A stretch of DNA of 64,000 nt, taken from NCBI RefSeq assembly GCF_014852685.1, contig NZ_JACZDF010000003.1, positions 124,001 to 188,000 on the forward strand. The letters are read 5' to 3'. Below the pieces are notes generated by a model. It was not told the DNA's origin and searched no databases. It saw only the letters and a program-made list of their open reading frames with translations. The translations under genes were made by a program, and so were the position numbers. Within the stretch, counting starts at the first letter, position 1; each line of letters begins with the position of its first letter. The DNA is from Flavimobilis rhizosphaerae. Lineage in GTDB: Bacteria > Actinomycetota > Actinomycetes > Actinomycetales > Cellulomonadaceae. Positions 22,925-30,465 of the stretch are shown piece after piece.

Positions 22925-25576
22925 TCAGCCGAGATCAGGGCGCAGGCCCCGCCACACCGGGTGGCGCAGGCTGCCCGTGCGTGTGCGGCCCGCATGCTCG
23001 ACCTCGGCCGCGAGCGGATGGGCGACCCACCGCGCGTCTCGCGCGACGTCGGCGGGCACGTCGCCGAGCAGCGGCGCGCCCGCCTCGTCGGCCGCGAGCG
23101 TCGTGGCGAGGCGCGTGAGCGCCGCGTCACGGAAGCCCGTACCGACGCGACCGACGTACCGCAGTCCGTCGCCGTCGCGCTCCGCGAGCAGCAGCGAGCC
23201 GAGCGTCGAGGCGCGGTCGCCCTCGCCCGGCGACCAGCCGACGACGAGCACGTCGGCGTGCTCGACGTGCTTGACCTTCCGCCAGTCCCGCGAGCGCCGC
23301 CCAGCCTGGTAGGTCGAGGTGCGGCGCTTGAGCACGAGCCCCTCGAGGCCGAGCTCGCGCGACGTCGCGAGGGCTTCGTCCCACGGCAGGTCGACGACCT
23401 CGGAGATCGCGATCCCGCCCGTCGGCGTGAGCACGGTCGTGAGCGCCTCCCGGCGCGCGTCGTACGGGAGTCCCGTGAGGTCGCTGCCCGACGCCTCGAG
23501 CACGTCGAAGACGAGGAGGCCCACCGGCACGGCACTGGCCGAGGGCGCGTCGTCGAGCCCGAGGCGGCTCTGGAGCAGGCCGAAGTCGGGCGCGCCCGTG
23601 GGGCCGAGCGCGACGACCTCGGCGTCAAGGACCGCGGGGACGGGCACGGCCTCGAGGAGCGCGCGGAGCTCGGGGAACGACGCGGTGACGTCCGCGCCGG
23701 ACCGGGTGCGGACCTCGATTCGGTCCGTGTCCGGGCTCGTGGCGCACAGGACGCGCATGCCATCCCACTTCATCTCGACGGCCCACGGACCGCCGGGCAC
23801 GACCTCGCGCGCCAGGCGGCGTTGTTCGGCCCGCGTCGTCGGGCTCGCGAGCATGGGGCGCAGATCCGTGAGCGACGGCCTCGGTCCGTCATGGGCGGCT
23901 ACGGCGCCGCCCGCGGCGGCGTGGCCCGCCGCTGCGGGGGACCTGCCGGTGGGGGCGGGCCGACGCCGCGGGCCGCGACGGCGTCGAGCCGGATCGATGC
24001 GGTGGGCGAGCCACGTGTCGCCGTCTGTGCGGATGAGCGCGACGACGGGCGGCTGCGGTCCGCCGTCCGTGGCGAGCCCGCCGTCCGGTCGGCCGGTGAG
24101 CTCGACGATGACCTCGTCGTCGCGCAGCTTCTCGGCGACGTACGTGCCCGCGTCCCAGATGCGCACCTCGCCCGCGCCGTACTCCCCGCGCGGGATCGTT
24201 CCCTCGAACGAGCCGTAGTCGAGCGGATGGTCCTCGGTCCGCACGGCCAGGTGGTTGCGCGCGGGGTCGGCGGGCGTGAGGCGGGGCAGCGCCCAGCTGA
24301 GCAGCACGCCGTCGTGCTCGAGTCGGAAGTCGTGGTGGCGGCGGCGCGCGCGATGGTCCTGGATGACGAACGTCGGGCGAGCGTCGGCCGTCGCGTCCCC
24401 GGCCGCGGGCTCGTCTCTCGCCACGGGCCGGCCGCCCGGACCTGCCGCGGACGCGTCCGGGTAGGGCTCGGGCGTCCGGGCCGGGTCGCGCTTGGCCCGG
24501 TACGTCGCGAGGCGGTCCGCGGTGCCCGACGGCGGCCGCGCGTCCGCGGGCTCTCCACCGACCCGCGTGCCGCCCGCACGCGACGGCCCGTCGCCCGCGG
24601 GTGCGTCATCGTCCGAGACCTCCGCGCGGGACGCGCCCTTGCCGCGGCGTGAGCGAGAGGGGCGCGCCGCGGCACGCGGCGCGAGCGGCGCGAGCAGGTC
24701 GCCCATCTCCTCGACACGTCGCAGCACGTCGGCCGGCGTGAGGTGCGCGAGGTCGTCGTCGAGCTCGTCCCACGAGCGCGGCGCGGCGACCGTGGGCTGT
24801 TGGCGGCCGCGCAGCGAGTACGGGGCGACCGTCGTCTTCGCGCCGCTGTTCTGGCTCCAGTCGAGCAGCACCTTGCCGGCGCGCTCCGCCTTGCTCTGCG
24901 TGCTCACGACGAGCTTCGGCATCTCCTGCTCGAGCGTCCGCGCGAGCTCGTGCGCGATCTGCGAGACCTGGTCCGACGAGGCGGTGCCGTCGAGCCCCGC
25001 ATACAGGTGGATGCCCTTGGACCCGCTCGTCACAGGCAGGATCGTCAACCCCATGCCCTCGACGATCTCGCGGCACGCGCGCGCGACGACGACGCACTCG
25101 GGCAGGCCGGCGCCCGGGCCGGGGTCAAGGTCGAGGACGAGCCTGTCGGGGTGGTGGACGACGTCGCGGCCCTCCCCCTCGTCGAGCGCGACGCGCCACT
25201 GCGGGACGTGGAGCTCGAGCGCGGCGAGCTGGCCGAACCATGCGAGCATCGCGGTGCCATCGGCCGCGTCGAGGACGGGGTACGTCGTCGTGCGGCTCCG
25301 GTGGACGAGGTCGTGCGTCGGCACCCAGTCGGGCGTGCCGTCGGGCACGTTCTTCTGGAAGAACACCTCGCCCGGCTCGTCGGCCGTGCCGACGCCGTGC
25401 ACCCAGCGCTTGAGCGTCACGGGACGGTCGACGGCGTGCGGGAGGAGGACGGGCGCGACGGCGACGAGGTAGTCGATGACCTCGCCCTTCGTCGTGCCCG
25501 TCGCGGGGTAGAGGACCTTGTCGAGGTTGGTGAGCCGGAGGGTGCGTCGGCCGACCTTCGTCTGCGTGCCTGCCAT
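22925..25576 (-). CDS. ligD: ATP-dependent DNA ligase LigD (POL-PE-LIG)
   Basis: Multifunctional non-homologous end-joining enzyme of 883 residues. The order is the mycobacterial one: primase/polymerase domain (about 10-290) with catalytic Asp149 and Asp151 in LDLDPG and nucleotide motif SGSKGIHLY; a disordered linker; phosphoesterase domain (about 395-540) with FVIQDHRARRRHHDFRLEHD; second linker; ATP-dependent ligase domain with nucleophile Lys603 in EMKWDG, motif LEGLVLKRR and an OB-fold. All catalytic residues are present. It is divergent from ku with a 44-bp gap, so the two probably share regulation. Confidence 0.96.
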   Translation of the reverse strand: MAGTQTKVGRRTLRLTNLDKVLYPATGTTKGEVIDYLVAVAPVLLPHAVDRPVTLKRWVHGVGTADEPGEVFFQKNVPDGTPDWVPTHDLVHRSRTTTYPVLDAADGTAMLAWFGQLAALELHVPQWRVALDEGEGRDVVHHPDRLVLDLDPGPGAGLPECVVVARACREIVEGMGLTILPVTSGSKGIHLYAGLDGTASSDQVSQIAHELARTLEQEMPKLVVSTQSKAERAGKVLLDWSQNSGAKTTVAPYSLRGRQQPTVAAPRSWDELDDDLAHLTPADVLRRVEEMGDLLAPLAPRAAARPSRSRRGKGASRAEVSDDDAPAGDGPSRAGGTRVGGEPADARPPSGTADRLATYRAKRDPARTPEPYPDASAAGPGGRPVARDEPAAGDATADARPTFVIQDHRARRRHHDFRLEHDGVLLSWALPRLTPADPARNHLAVRTEDHPLDYGSFEGTIPRGEYGAGEVRIWDAGTYVAEKLRDDEVIVELTGRPDGGLATDGGPQPPVVALIRTDGDTWLAHRIDPARRRRGPRRRPAPTGRSPAAAGHAAAGGAVAAHDGPRPSLTDLRPMLASPTTRAEQRRLAREVVPGGPWAVEMKWDGMRVLCATSPDTDRIEVRTRSGADVTASFPELRALLEAVPVPAVLDAEVVALGPTGAPDFGLLQSRLGLDDAPSASAVPVGLLVFDVLEASGSDLTGLPYDARREALTTVLTPTGGIAISEVVDLPWDEALATSRELGLEGLVLKRRTSTYQAGRRSRDWRKVKHVEHADVLVVGWSPGEGDRASTLGSLLLAERDGDGLRYVGRVGTGFRDAALTRLATTLAADEAGAPLLGDVPADVARDARWVAHPLAAEVEHAGRTRTGSLRHPVWRGLRPDLG

Positions 25577-25620
25577 CCACCCATGCTGCGCCCTGGTGTG
25601 ACCTGGCGCACACTGGAGGC

Positions 25621-26424
25621 ATGAGGGCGATCTGGAAGGGCACCATCTCGTTCGGGCTCGTGAGCGTGCCCGTGCGCGTCTTCAGCGCGACCGAGGAGCA
25701 CGACGTCCCGCTCCACCAGGTGCACGACGCCGACGGCGGACGTATCCGCTACCAGCGTCGCTGCGAGGTGTGCGGCGAGGTCGTCGACTACGACCACATC
25801 GACAAGGCGTACGACGACGGCGAGCGCACCGTCGTCCTCACGCGCGACGAGCTCGGGTCGCTGCCGTCCGAGCGCAGCCGTGAGATCGAGGTGCTGAGCT
25901 TCGTGCCCTCGGAGCAGATCGACCCGATCCTTCTCGACCGCACGTACTTCCTCGAGGCGGACCCCGCGTCCCGCAAGCCGTACGCACTGCTGCTCAAGGC
26001 CCTCGAGTCGACCGACCGCACCGCCGTCGCGCGGTTCGCGCTGCGGCAGCGCACGCGCCTGGCCGCGCTGCGCGCGCGTGGTGACATGCTCACGGTGCAG
26101 ACGCTCCTGTGGCCTGACGAGGTGCGTGACCCGGGCGATCTCGAGGGCCGCAAGGGCGCGCGCGTCTCGGCGAAGGAGCTCGAGATGGCGAAGTCGCTCG
26201 TCGAGTCGTACGCCGAGGACTTCGACCCGGACGCGGTGAGCGACGACTACCAGGTCGAGCTGCGCAAGCTCGTCGAGGCCAAGCTCGCCAAGGGCGAGAC
26301 GCTCGACACCGCCGAGACGTTCGGGGAGACCGAGGAGGGCGAGTCGGCGGACGTCGTGCCGCTCATGGAGGCGCTGCGACGCAGCGTCGAGGCCGCGCGG
26401 TCGAAGCGCAAGAAGGCCAGCTGA
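25621..26424 (+). CDS. ku: Non-homologous end-joining protein Ku
   Basis: Homodimeric ring that binds DNA ends and recruits LigD. The 267 residues begin with the family signature (RAIWKGTISFGLVSVPVRVF), include CEVCGEVVDYDHI, and end with a short Lys-rich tail (RSKRKKAS). GGAGG is only 1 nt from the ATG, too close to be an ordinary ribosome site, so a leaderless message from CACACT 6 nt upstream is possible. Confidence 0.96.
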   Translation: MRAIWKGTISFGLVSVPVRVFSATEEHDVPLHQVHDADGGRIRYQRRCEVCGEVVDYDHIDKAYDDGERTVVLTRDELGSLPSERSREIEVLSFVPSEQIDPILLDRTYFLEADPASRKPYALLLKALESTDRTAVARFALRQRTRLAALRARGDMLTVQTLLWPDEVRDPGDLEGRKGARVSAKELEMAKSLVESYAEDFDPDAVSDDYQVELRKLVEAKLAKGETLDTAETFGETEEGESADVVPLMEALRRSVEAARSKRKKAS

Positions 26425-26440
26425 GACCTGCCCCTGAGAC

Positions 26441-26470
26441 GACGAGAGCCACCCCGCGGGGTGGCTCTCG
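26441..26470. terminator. Terminator hairpin shared by tRNA-Arg and ku (copy 2)
   Basis: Same hairpin as at 20661-20692, GACGAGAGCCACCCC-GC-GGGGTGGCTCTCG. The identity includes the flanking AGAC, so the terminator was duplicated together with the tRNA. Confidence 0.8.
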
Positions 26471-26476
26471 ATCTGG

Positions 26477-26549
26477 TGCGCCCGGAGGGATTCGAACCCC
26501 CAACCTTCTGATCCGTAGTCAGATGCTCTATCCGTTGAGCTACGGGCGC
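26477..26549 (-). tRNA. tRNA-Arg (anticodon ACG), copy 2
   Basis: Base-for-base the same 73-nt gene as at 20699-20771, in the same orientation, and again followed by the same terminator. The two copies bracket the LigD/Ku cluster. Confidence 0.95.
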
Positions 26550-26642
26550 ATGGCTGCTCTCGCAAGCGGCCTCGTCGAGCATAGCGGCTGGGCGGCCGGG
26601 ACGCGAAATCGACGGTGCGTGGTACGTGCCACACGGGGATGT

Positions 26643-26675
26643 CGAAGGGCCCCGGTCATTGACCAGGGCCCTTCG
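26643..26675 (-). terminator. Terminator of tRNA-Ser(GCT)
   Basis: CGAAGGGCCC and GGGCCCTTCG form a perfect 10-bp stem just downstream of the minus-strand tRNA-Ser gene. Confidence 0.7.
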
Positions 26676-26679
26676 GAAG

Positions 26680-26768
26680 CGGAGACGGAGGGATTTGAAC
26701 CCTCGAACGGGTTACCCCGTTACCACCTTAGCAGGGTGGCGCACTAGACCTGACTATGCGACGTCTCC
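26680..26768 (-). tRNA. tRNA-Ser (anticodon GCT)
   Basis: An 89-nt class II tRNA with acceptor GGAGACG/CGTCTCC, discriminator G, anticodon stem CCACC/GGTGG with loop CTGCTAA, and a long variable arm (ACGGGGTAACCCGT). Reads AGC/AGT codons. Confidence 0.95.
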
Positions 26769-26824
26769 AGGCCAGCACACTCTATCGGAGGCCTCGGCAC
26801 GCTCCAAACCGGGCGTCACCGCGG

Positions 26825-28093
26825 TCAGCGCTCGACGAGCCAGGACCGGTCCGTGAGCATCCGGCCCACCGCGAGCCCGATCGCGAGCGCCACCACGACG
26901 AGCCCCGCATCGACCGCGTACGCCATCGCCTGCACCGTCGCCCCGTTGTTGAGGTGGTACACCGCCCGGTACGCGGCTGCACCGGGCACCATGATGACGA
27001 CGGCCGGCACGTAGACGGTGACGCGTGGGACGTCGATCCGCGGCGCGGCCCACGCCGCGACGACGCCGACGAGCAGTGCCGCGATCGCGGCCCCTGCCTG
27101 CGGCGCGAGCCCCTCCCCGACGAGCGTGAGACGCACGACGTTCGCCACCATGCCGACGCTCGCCGCGGTGAGCGCCATGCCCCACGGACTGTTGAACATC
27201 AGGGCGAATCCGAGAACACCGAGGAAGCTCGCGACGAGCCTCAGCACCGTGAGGAGCGCGAACGAGAGATCGGGGGCGACCGCAGGGTCGGGTGTCACGC
27301 CGACGAGCGCCGAGACTCCCCACACTGCGAGCGCCGCCGACATGAGGATCATGAGCGCATACGCGAGCCGGGCGACGCCCGCGGAGAAGTCGAGGCGCGC
27401 CAGGTCGAGCGCCCCCGTGACGAGGGGGAAGCCAGGCACGAGGAACAGCACCGCGGAGACGTACGCGGCCTCGTGGTTGACGGCCGTCGCGCCGGTCGCG
27501 AGGAGCGTCGTCATGATCCCGAGGTAGAGGGCTGACGCGAGCGCGGCGGCAAGCATCGTCACCGCGAACTGGTTCATGCCCCGGTGCAGGAGGGCGCGCC
27601 GCAGCAGCTGGCCGAGGCCGGCGGCCACGAACACGCCCGCGCACTCGACGGGCCCGCCGTTGTTGAGGAACGCGAACGCCGCGCACGCGACGGCCGCGAA
27701 CAGGGCGTTGAGCCACGGCCCGTAGAGCGTCGCCTTCGCCCGGATGCGCGCGACACCGTCCTCGACCTGCTCGACGGTCGCGCCCGCGGGCAGCGCCGAG
27801 ACGAAGCGCTCGATCTCCATGAGGCGGTCGGCGTTGACGCCCACCTTGCGCATCTCGGTGACCTCGGTCCGGAAGATCGGACCGCGGTGCGAGGTCGCGG
27901 TGATCTCGGTGAGCGTCACGTGCGCCTCGTGCCGGTCCATGCCGAGCGCCCTCGCGGCGCGTGCCATCGTCGCCTTGACGCGATAGCTGCCCGTGCCGCC
28001 CGAGAGACTCAGCCGGCCGAGGGCAAGGATCGCCCCGGACTGCCGGATGAGCCCGACCGGCTCGAGCTCGTTCTCCTGCGTCGTCCCGCTCAC
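26825..28093 (-). CDS. ThrE-family threonine/serine exporter
   Basis: The 422 residues have an N-terminal cytoplasmic ThrE domain (GTGSYRVKATMARAARALGM, HVTLTEIT) of about 120 residues and ten predicted membrane helices. This is the single-chain arrangement found in Corynebacterium ThrE, an exporter of threonine and serine. The GTG start has a GAGGAGGGG site. It lies between the two tRNA-Ser genes. Confidence 0.88.
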   Translation of the reverse strand: MSGTTQENELEPVGLIRQSGAILALGRLSLSGGTGSYRVKATMARAARALGMDRHEAHVTLTEITATSHRGPIFRTEVTEMRKVGVNADRLMEIERFVSALPAGATVEQVEDGVARIRAKATLYGPWLNALFAAVACAAFAFLNNGGPVECAGVFVAAGLGQLLRRALLHRGMNQFAVTMLAAALASALYLGIMTTLLATGATAVNHEAAYVSAVLFLVPGFPLVTGALDLARLDFSAGVARLAYALMILMSAALAVWGVSALVGVTPDPAVAPDLSFALLTVLRLVASFLGVLGFALMFNSPWGMALTAASVGMVANVVRLTLVGEGLAPQAGAAIAALLVGVVAAWAAPRIDVPRVTVYVPAVVIMVPGAAAYRAVYHLNNGATVQAMAYAVDAGLVVVALAIGLAVGRMLTDRSWLVER

Positions 28094-28225
28094 AGCCCCT
28101 CCTCGACGTTGCTCGGGTCAAGGGTGCCGTGCGTGCAGGTCGGATCGCCGGGGCGTCCGAGCAGCGGCGCCCCCACAATCCTCGCACCCTCGCGCGCCGC
28201 TCCTGTGGGACGAGAGACCCGACGA

Positions 28226-28262
28226 CGACGGGGTCGCGTCCATCGCGGACGCGACCCCGTCG
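28226..28262 (-). terminator. Terminator of tRNA-Ser(TGA)
   Basis: CGACGGGGTCGCGTCC pairs perfectly with GGACGCGACCCCGTCG around a 5-nt loop, directly downstream of the minus-strand tRNA. Confidence 0.8.
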
Positions 28263-28266
28263 CTGG

Positions 28267-28349
28267 CGGAGGGCGAGGGATTCGAACCCCCGGTGCTTGC
28301 GCACAACGGTTTTCAAGACCGTCACATTAGGCCGCTCTGTCAGCCCTCC
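28267..28349 (-). tRNA. tRNA-Ser (anticodon TGA)
   Basis: An 83-nt class II tRNA with acceptor GGAGGGC/GCCCTCC, anticodon stem ACGGT/ACCGT with loop CTTGAAA, and variable arm TGTGCGCAAGCA. Reads TCN codons. Confidence 0.94.
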
Positions 28350-28386
28350 CTGCGTCCATTCTGGCATGCCTCGCGGCCCGCCGAGT

Positions 28387-28830
28387 TCAGGCCCACCAGT
28401 GGTCGGGCAGGCCCGGGGTGAGCACGAGGAGCCCGTACATGCGCGCCAGCTGCGCGGACTGGCGCTCGTACGTGAGGAACGTGTCGATGTCCGTGTCGGC
28501 GACGGCCACGCCCAGGTGGACGGCGTCGACGGACGGGACGACTCCTCCGACCATCGCCGCCACGGGGAAGGCCTGGTCCGGGATCCGCAGCACCGTGAGC
28601 CGTTCGCCGAGCGCCCGGACCGCGTCACGCGCTTCCCAGCCGAGCGGGATCGCGGCGCTCTTCGCGGCGCTCAGTCCCATCTCGGTGACCGCAACCTCAC
28701 TGGTGTGCTCGTCGAGCCACGCGCGCCACGCCTCGGCGTGCGCGACGGCACCTCGGTCCTCCCCCGGCAGGAAGGGATAGTCGTCCCCGACGACCGACAG
28801 ACGCAGCGCGGAACCGTCCGCGTAGTACAC
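28387..28830 (-). CDS. PIN-domain protein (VapC-like)
   Basis: A 147-residue protein resembling PIN-domain ribonucleases. YYADGSALRL at the N-terminus supplies the first Asp, and the C-terminal block AVHLGVAVADTDIDTFLTYE with QLARMYGLLVLTPG matches the family pattern DxxHLAxA...TxD. In that block VDAVHLG and DTDIDTF offer acidic residues, but the final TxD is TYE. The GTG at 28830 is chosen because GGGAGG lies 8 nt upstream; longer frames start inside untranslated sequence. No antitoxin-like small gene precedes it, so a solitary or degenerate toxin is possible. Confidence 0.65.
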   Translation of the reverse strand: MYYADGSALRLSVVGDDYPFLPGEDRGAVAHAEAWRAWLDEHTSEVAVTEMGLSAAKSAAIPLGWEARDAVRALGERLTVLRIPDQAFPVAAMVGGVVPSVDAVHLGVAVADTDIDTFLTYERQSAQLARMYGLLVLTPGLPDHWWA

Positions 28831-28962
28831 GACCCACACCTCCCGACGAGGCGCGCGACTCCGCGCGACCGTCGCCAATCTACCGCCCCTCACCTTCTGC
28901 GGCGCGACGCACACGGCTCGGGTCACCCCGGCCGGCACGGCAGACACCCGCGCGGACGACGA

Positions 28963-28997
28963 CGGCCCGCGCCCCTCGTGACGAGGAGCGCGGGCCG
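28963..28997 (-). terminator. Terminator at the end of the conservon operon
   Basis: CGGCCCGCGCCCCTCGT and ACGAGGAGCGCGGGCCG pair at 16 of 17 positions, 17 bp past the stop of the GTPase gene. Confidence 0.75.
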
Positions 28998-29013
28998 GCG
29001 GACGGCGAGCTGC

Positions 29014-29607
29014 TCAGGCAGCGCGGAGACGGGCCATCGCGAGCTGGACGAGCGCGATGAGCGTCTGCTTCGTCGCAGCACGCGAGCGGGCGTCCGTGTA
29101 GAGCATCGGCACGTGCGCGGGCACCTGAAGCGCCTCGCGGACGTCCTCGAGGCGGTGCTTGGCAACGCCGTCGAAGCAGTTGACGCCGACGACGAACGGG
29201 ATGCCCCGTGACTCGAAGTAGTCGACGGCCGGGAAGCACTGCTCGAGCCGGTCGGTGTCGACGAGCACGACCGCGCCGATCGCTCCGCGGACCAGGTCGT
29301 CCCACATGAAGAGGAAGCGGTCCTGTCCCGGCGTGCCGAAGAGGTACAGCCAGAGCGAGCTCGAGAGCTCGATGCGACCGAAGTCCATCGCGACGGTCGT
29401 CGTCGTCTTGCGGTCGGTCACGCCGCCCGCGTCGTCGACGCCCACCGAGTGCTCGGTCATCGCGGCCTCGGTGTTGAGCGGCTCGATGTCGGAGATCGAC
29501 CCGATGAACGTCGTCTTGCCGACGGCGAAGCCGCCCGCGACGACGATCTTCACGGCCGTGGGGGCCTGGTGCGCCTGGGCGCCGGGCTCAGAGGGAGGAA
29601 ATGCCAT
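29014..29607 (-). CDS. Conservon GTPase (CvnD-like)
   Basis: A 197-residue Ras-like small GTPase of the actinobacterial conservon type, thought to relay signals from the CvnA sensor at the membrane. The P-loop is GGFAVGKTTFIGSIS, the G3 region GTPGQDRF (Asp of DxxG replaced) and the G4 region VNCFDG. The ATG at 29607 follows GGAGAG at 8 nt and overlaps the DUF742 gene by 20 bp; a GTG at 29616 is an alternative. Last gene of the operon. Confidence 0.93.
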   Translation of the reverse strand: MAFPPSEPGAQAHQAPTAVKIVVAGGFAVGKTTFIGSISDIEPLNTEAAMTEHSVGVDDAGGVTDRKTTTTVAMDFGRIELSSSLWLYLFGTPGQDRFLFMWDDLVRGAIGAVVLVDTDRLEQCFPAVDYFESRGIPFVVGVNCFDGVAKHRLEDVREALQVPAHVPMLYTDARSRAATKQTLIALVQLAMARLRAA

Positions 29608-29986
29608 TGAGAACACTCTCCAGGACGCTCAGGGACAGGGCGGGGTTCTGGTGACCAGGCTGACCGTGACCCGTGTGGACGTTGACGGGGGCTGACGTGT
29701 GAACGGTGAGGAAACCGTCGTCGGCAAGGTCCGAGATGACGATGCGCACCACACCGATGGGCAGGCGCACGAGCGCCGAGAGCTCGGCGACGGAGACGTA
29801 GTTCGTGGCCGCGTGCCGGAGGATCTCGCGCTTCTCGGGCGTGAATCCACGCCCGTTGACGGCAGCGGGCGTCGCCTCGACGAGCGCCTCGAGAGGCAGG
29901 TCGGACGTCGCCGACCGCACACGTCCACCCGTCACGGCATACGGCCGGACGGTGGAGTGCTCCACCTCGTTGTCGAAACTACTCAT
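29588..29986 (-). CDS. DUF742 protein (CvnC-like)
   Basis: A 132-residue DUF742 protein with a winged-helix-like core: VRPYAVTGGRVR at the N-terminus, then EKREILRHAATNYVSVAELS and VRLPIGVVRIVISDLADDGF. Third member of the conservon; it overlaps the GTPase gene and starts 15 bp after the roadblock gene. In other actinobacteria CvnC joins the CvnA complex. Confidence 0.93.
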   Translation of the reverse strand: MSSFDNEVEHSTVRPYAVTGGRVRSATSDLPLEALVEATPAAVNGRGFTPEKREILRHAATNYVSVAELSALVRLPIGVVRIVISDLADDGFLTVHTSAPVNVHTGHGQPGHQNPALSLSVLESVLNGISSL

Positions 29987-30001
29987 GGCGTCATCACCTC
30001 A

Positions 30002-30445
30002 TCAGCTCTGCGGCAGCGTAGCGCCGTTGACGGGCAGGTTACCGCGCATCTCGGAGATGAGCTGCGGCGTGAGCGTCGCCTCGGTGCGCGAGACGAGAAG
30101 GGCCATCTCGTAGCCGATGAGGCCGACGTCGCACGTCGCGTCGGCGACAGCGCCGAGCACCGAGCCGTTGGAGACGTTCATGAGGAACATGAACGCGTCG
30201 TCCATCTCGATGATCGACTGGCGGACGTTGCCGGAGTTGAGCTGGCGGGCTGCGCCGCGCGTGAGGCTCGACATGCCCGAGACGATCGCGGCGAGCTGGT
30301 CGCCCGAGGTCCGGTCGAGGTCCTCCGACATCGCCATGAGCAGGCCGTCGGCAGAGACGACGAGCGTGTGGCGGACGCCGGAGACGGTCTTCACGAAGTT
30401 GTCGAGCAGCCAGCCGAAGTTGGTTGCCTCGGAGCTGATGGTCAC
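30002..30445 (-). CDS. Roadblock/LC7 domain protein (CvnB-like)
   Basis: A 147-residue roadblock/LC7 protein of the type that binds and modulates the partner GTPase. Typical segments are FGWLLDNFVKTVSGVRHTLV, SADGLLMAMSEDLDR and AAIVSGMSSLTRGAARQL. The GTG start has a GGAGAT site at 5 nt. Sits between the sensor gene (20-bp gap) and the DUF742 gene. Confidence 0.93.
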   Translation of the reverse strand: MTISSEATNFGWLLDNFVKTVSGVRHTLVVSADGLLMAMSEDLDRTSGDQLAAIVSGMSSLTRGAARQLNSGNVRQSIIEMDDAFMFLMNVSNGSVLGAVADATCDVGLIGYEMALLVSRTEATLTPQLISEMRGNLPVNGATLPQS

Positions 30446-30465
30446 GGGATCTCCTTGTGCCGGCG

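Noticed and set aside
20699-26549. Prophage or integrative element at tRNA-Arg
   Set aside because: No integrase, phage or conjugation gene between the tRNA copies; kept only as a recombination-prone duplication.
28831-28947. N-terminal extension of the PIN-domain protein
   Set aside because: Extra residues are basic and unlike the family; GGGAGG lies 8 nt before the GTG at 28830.
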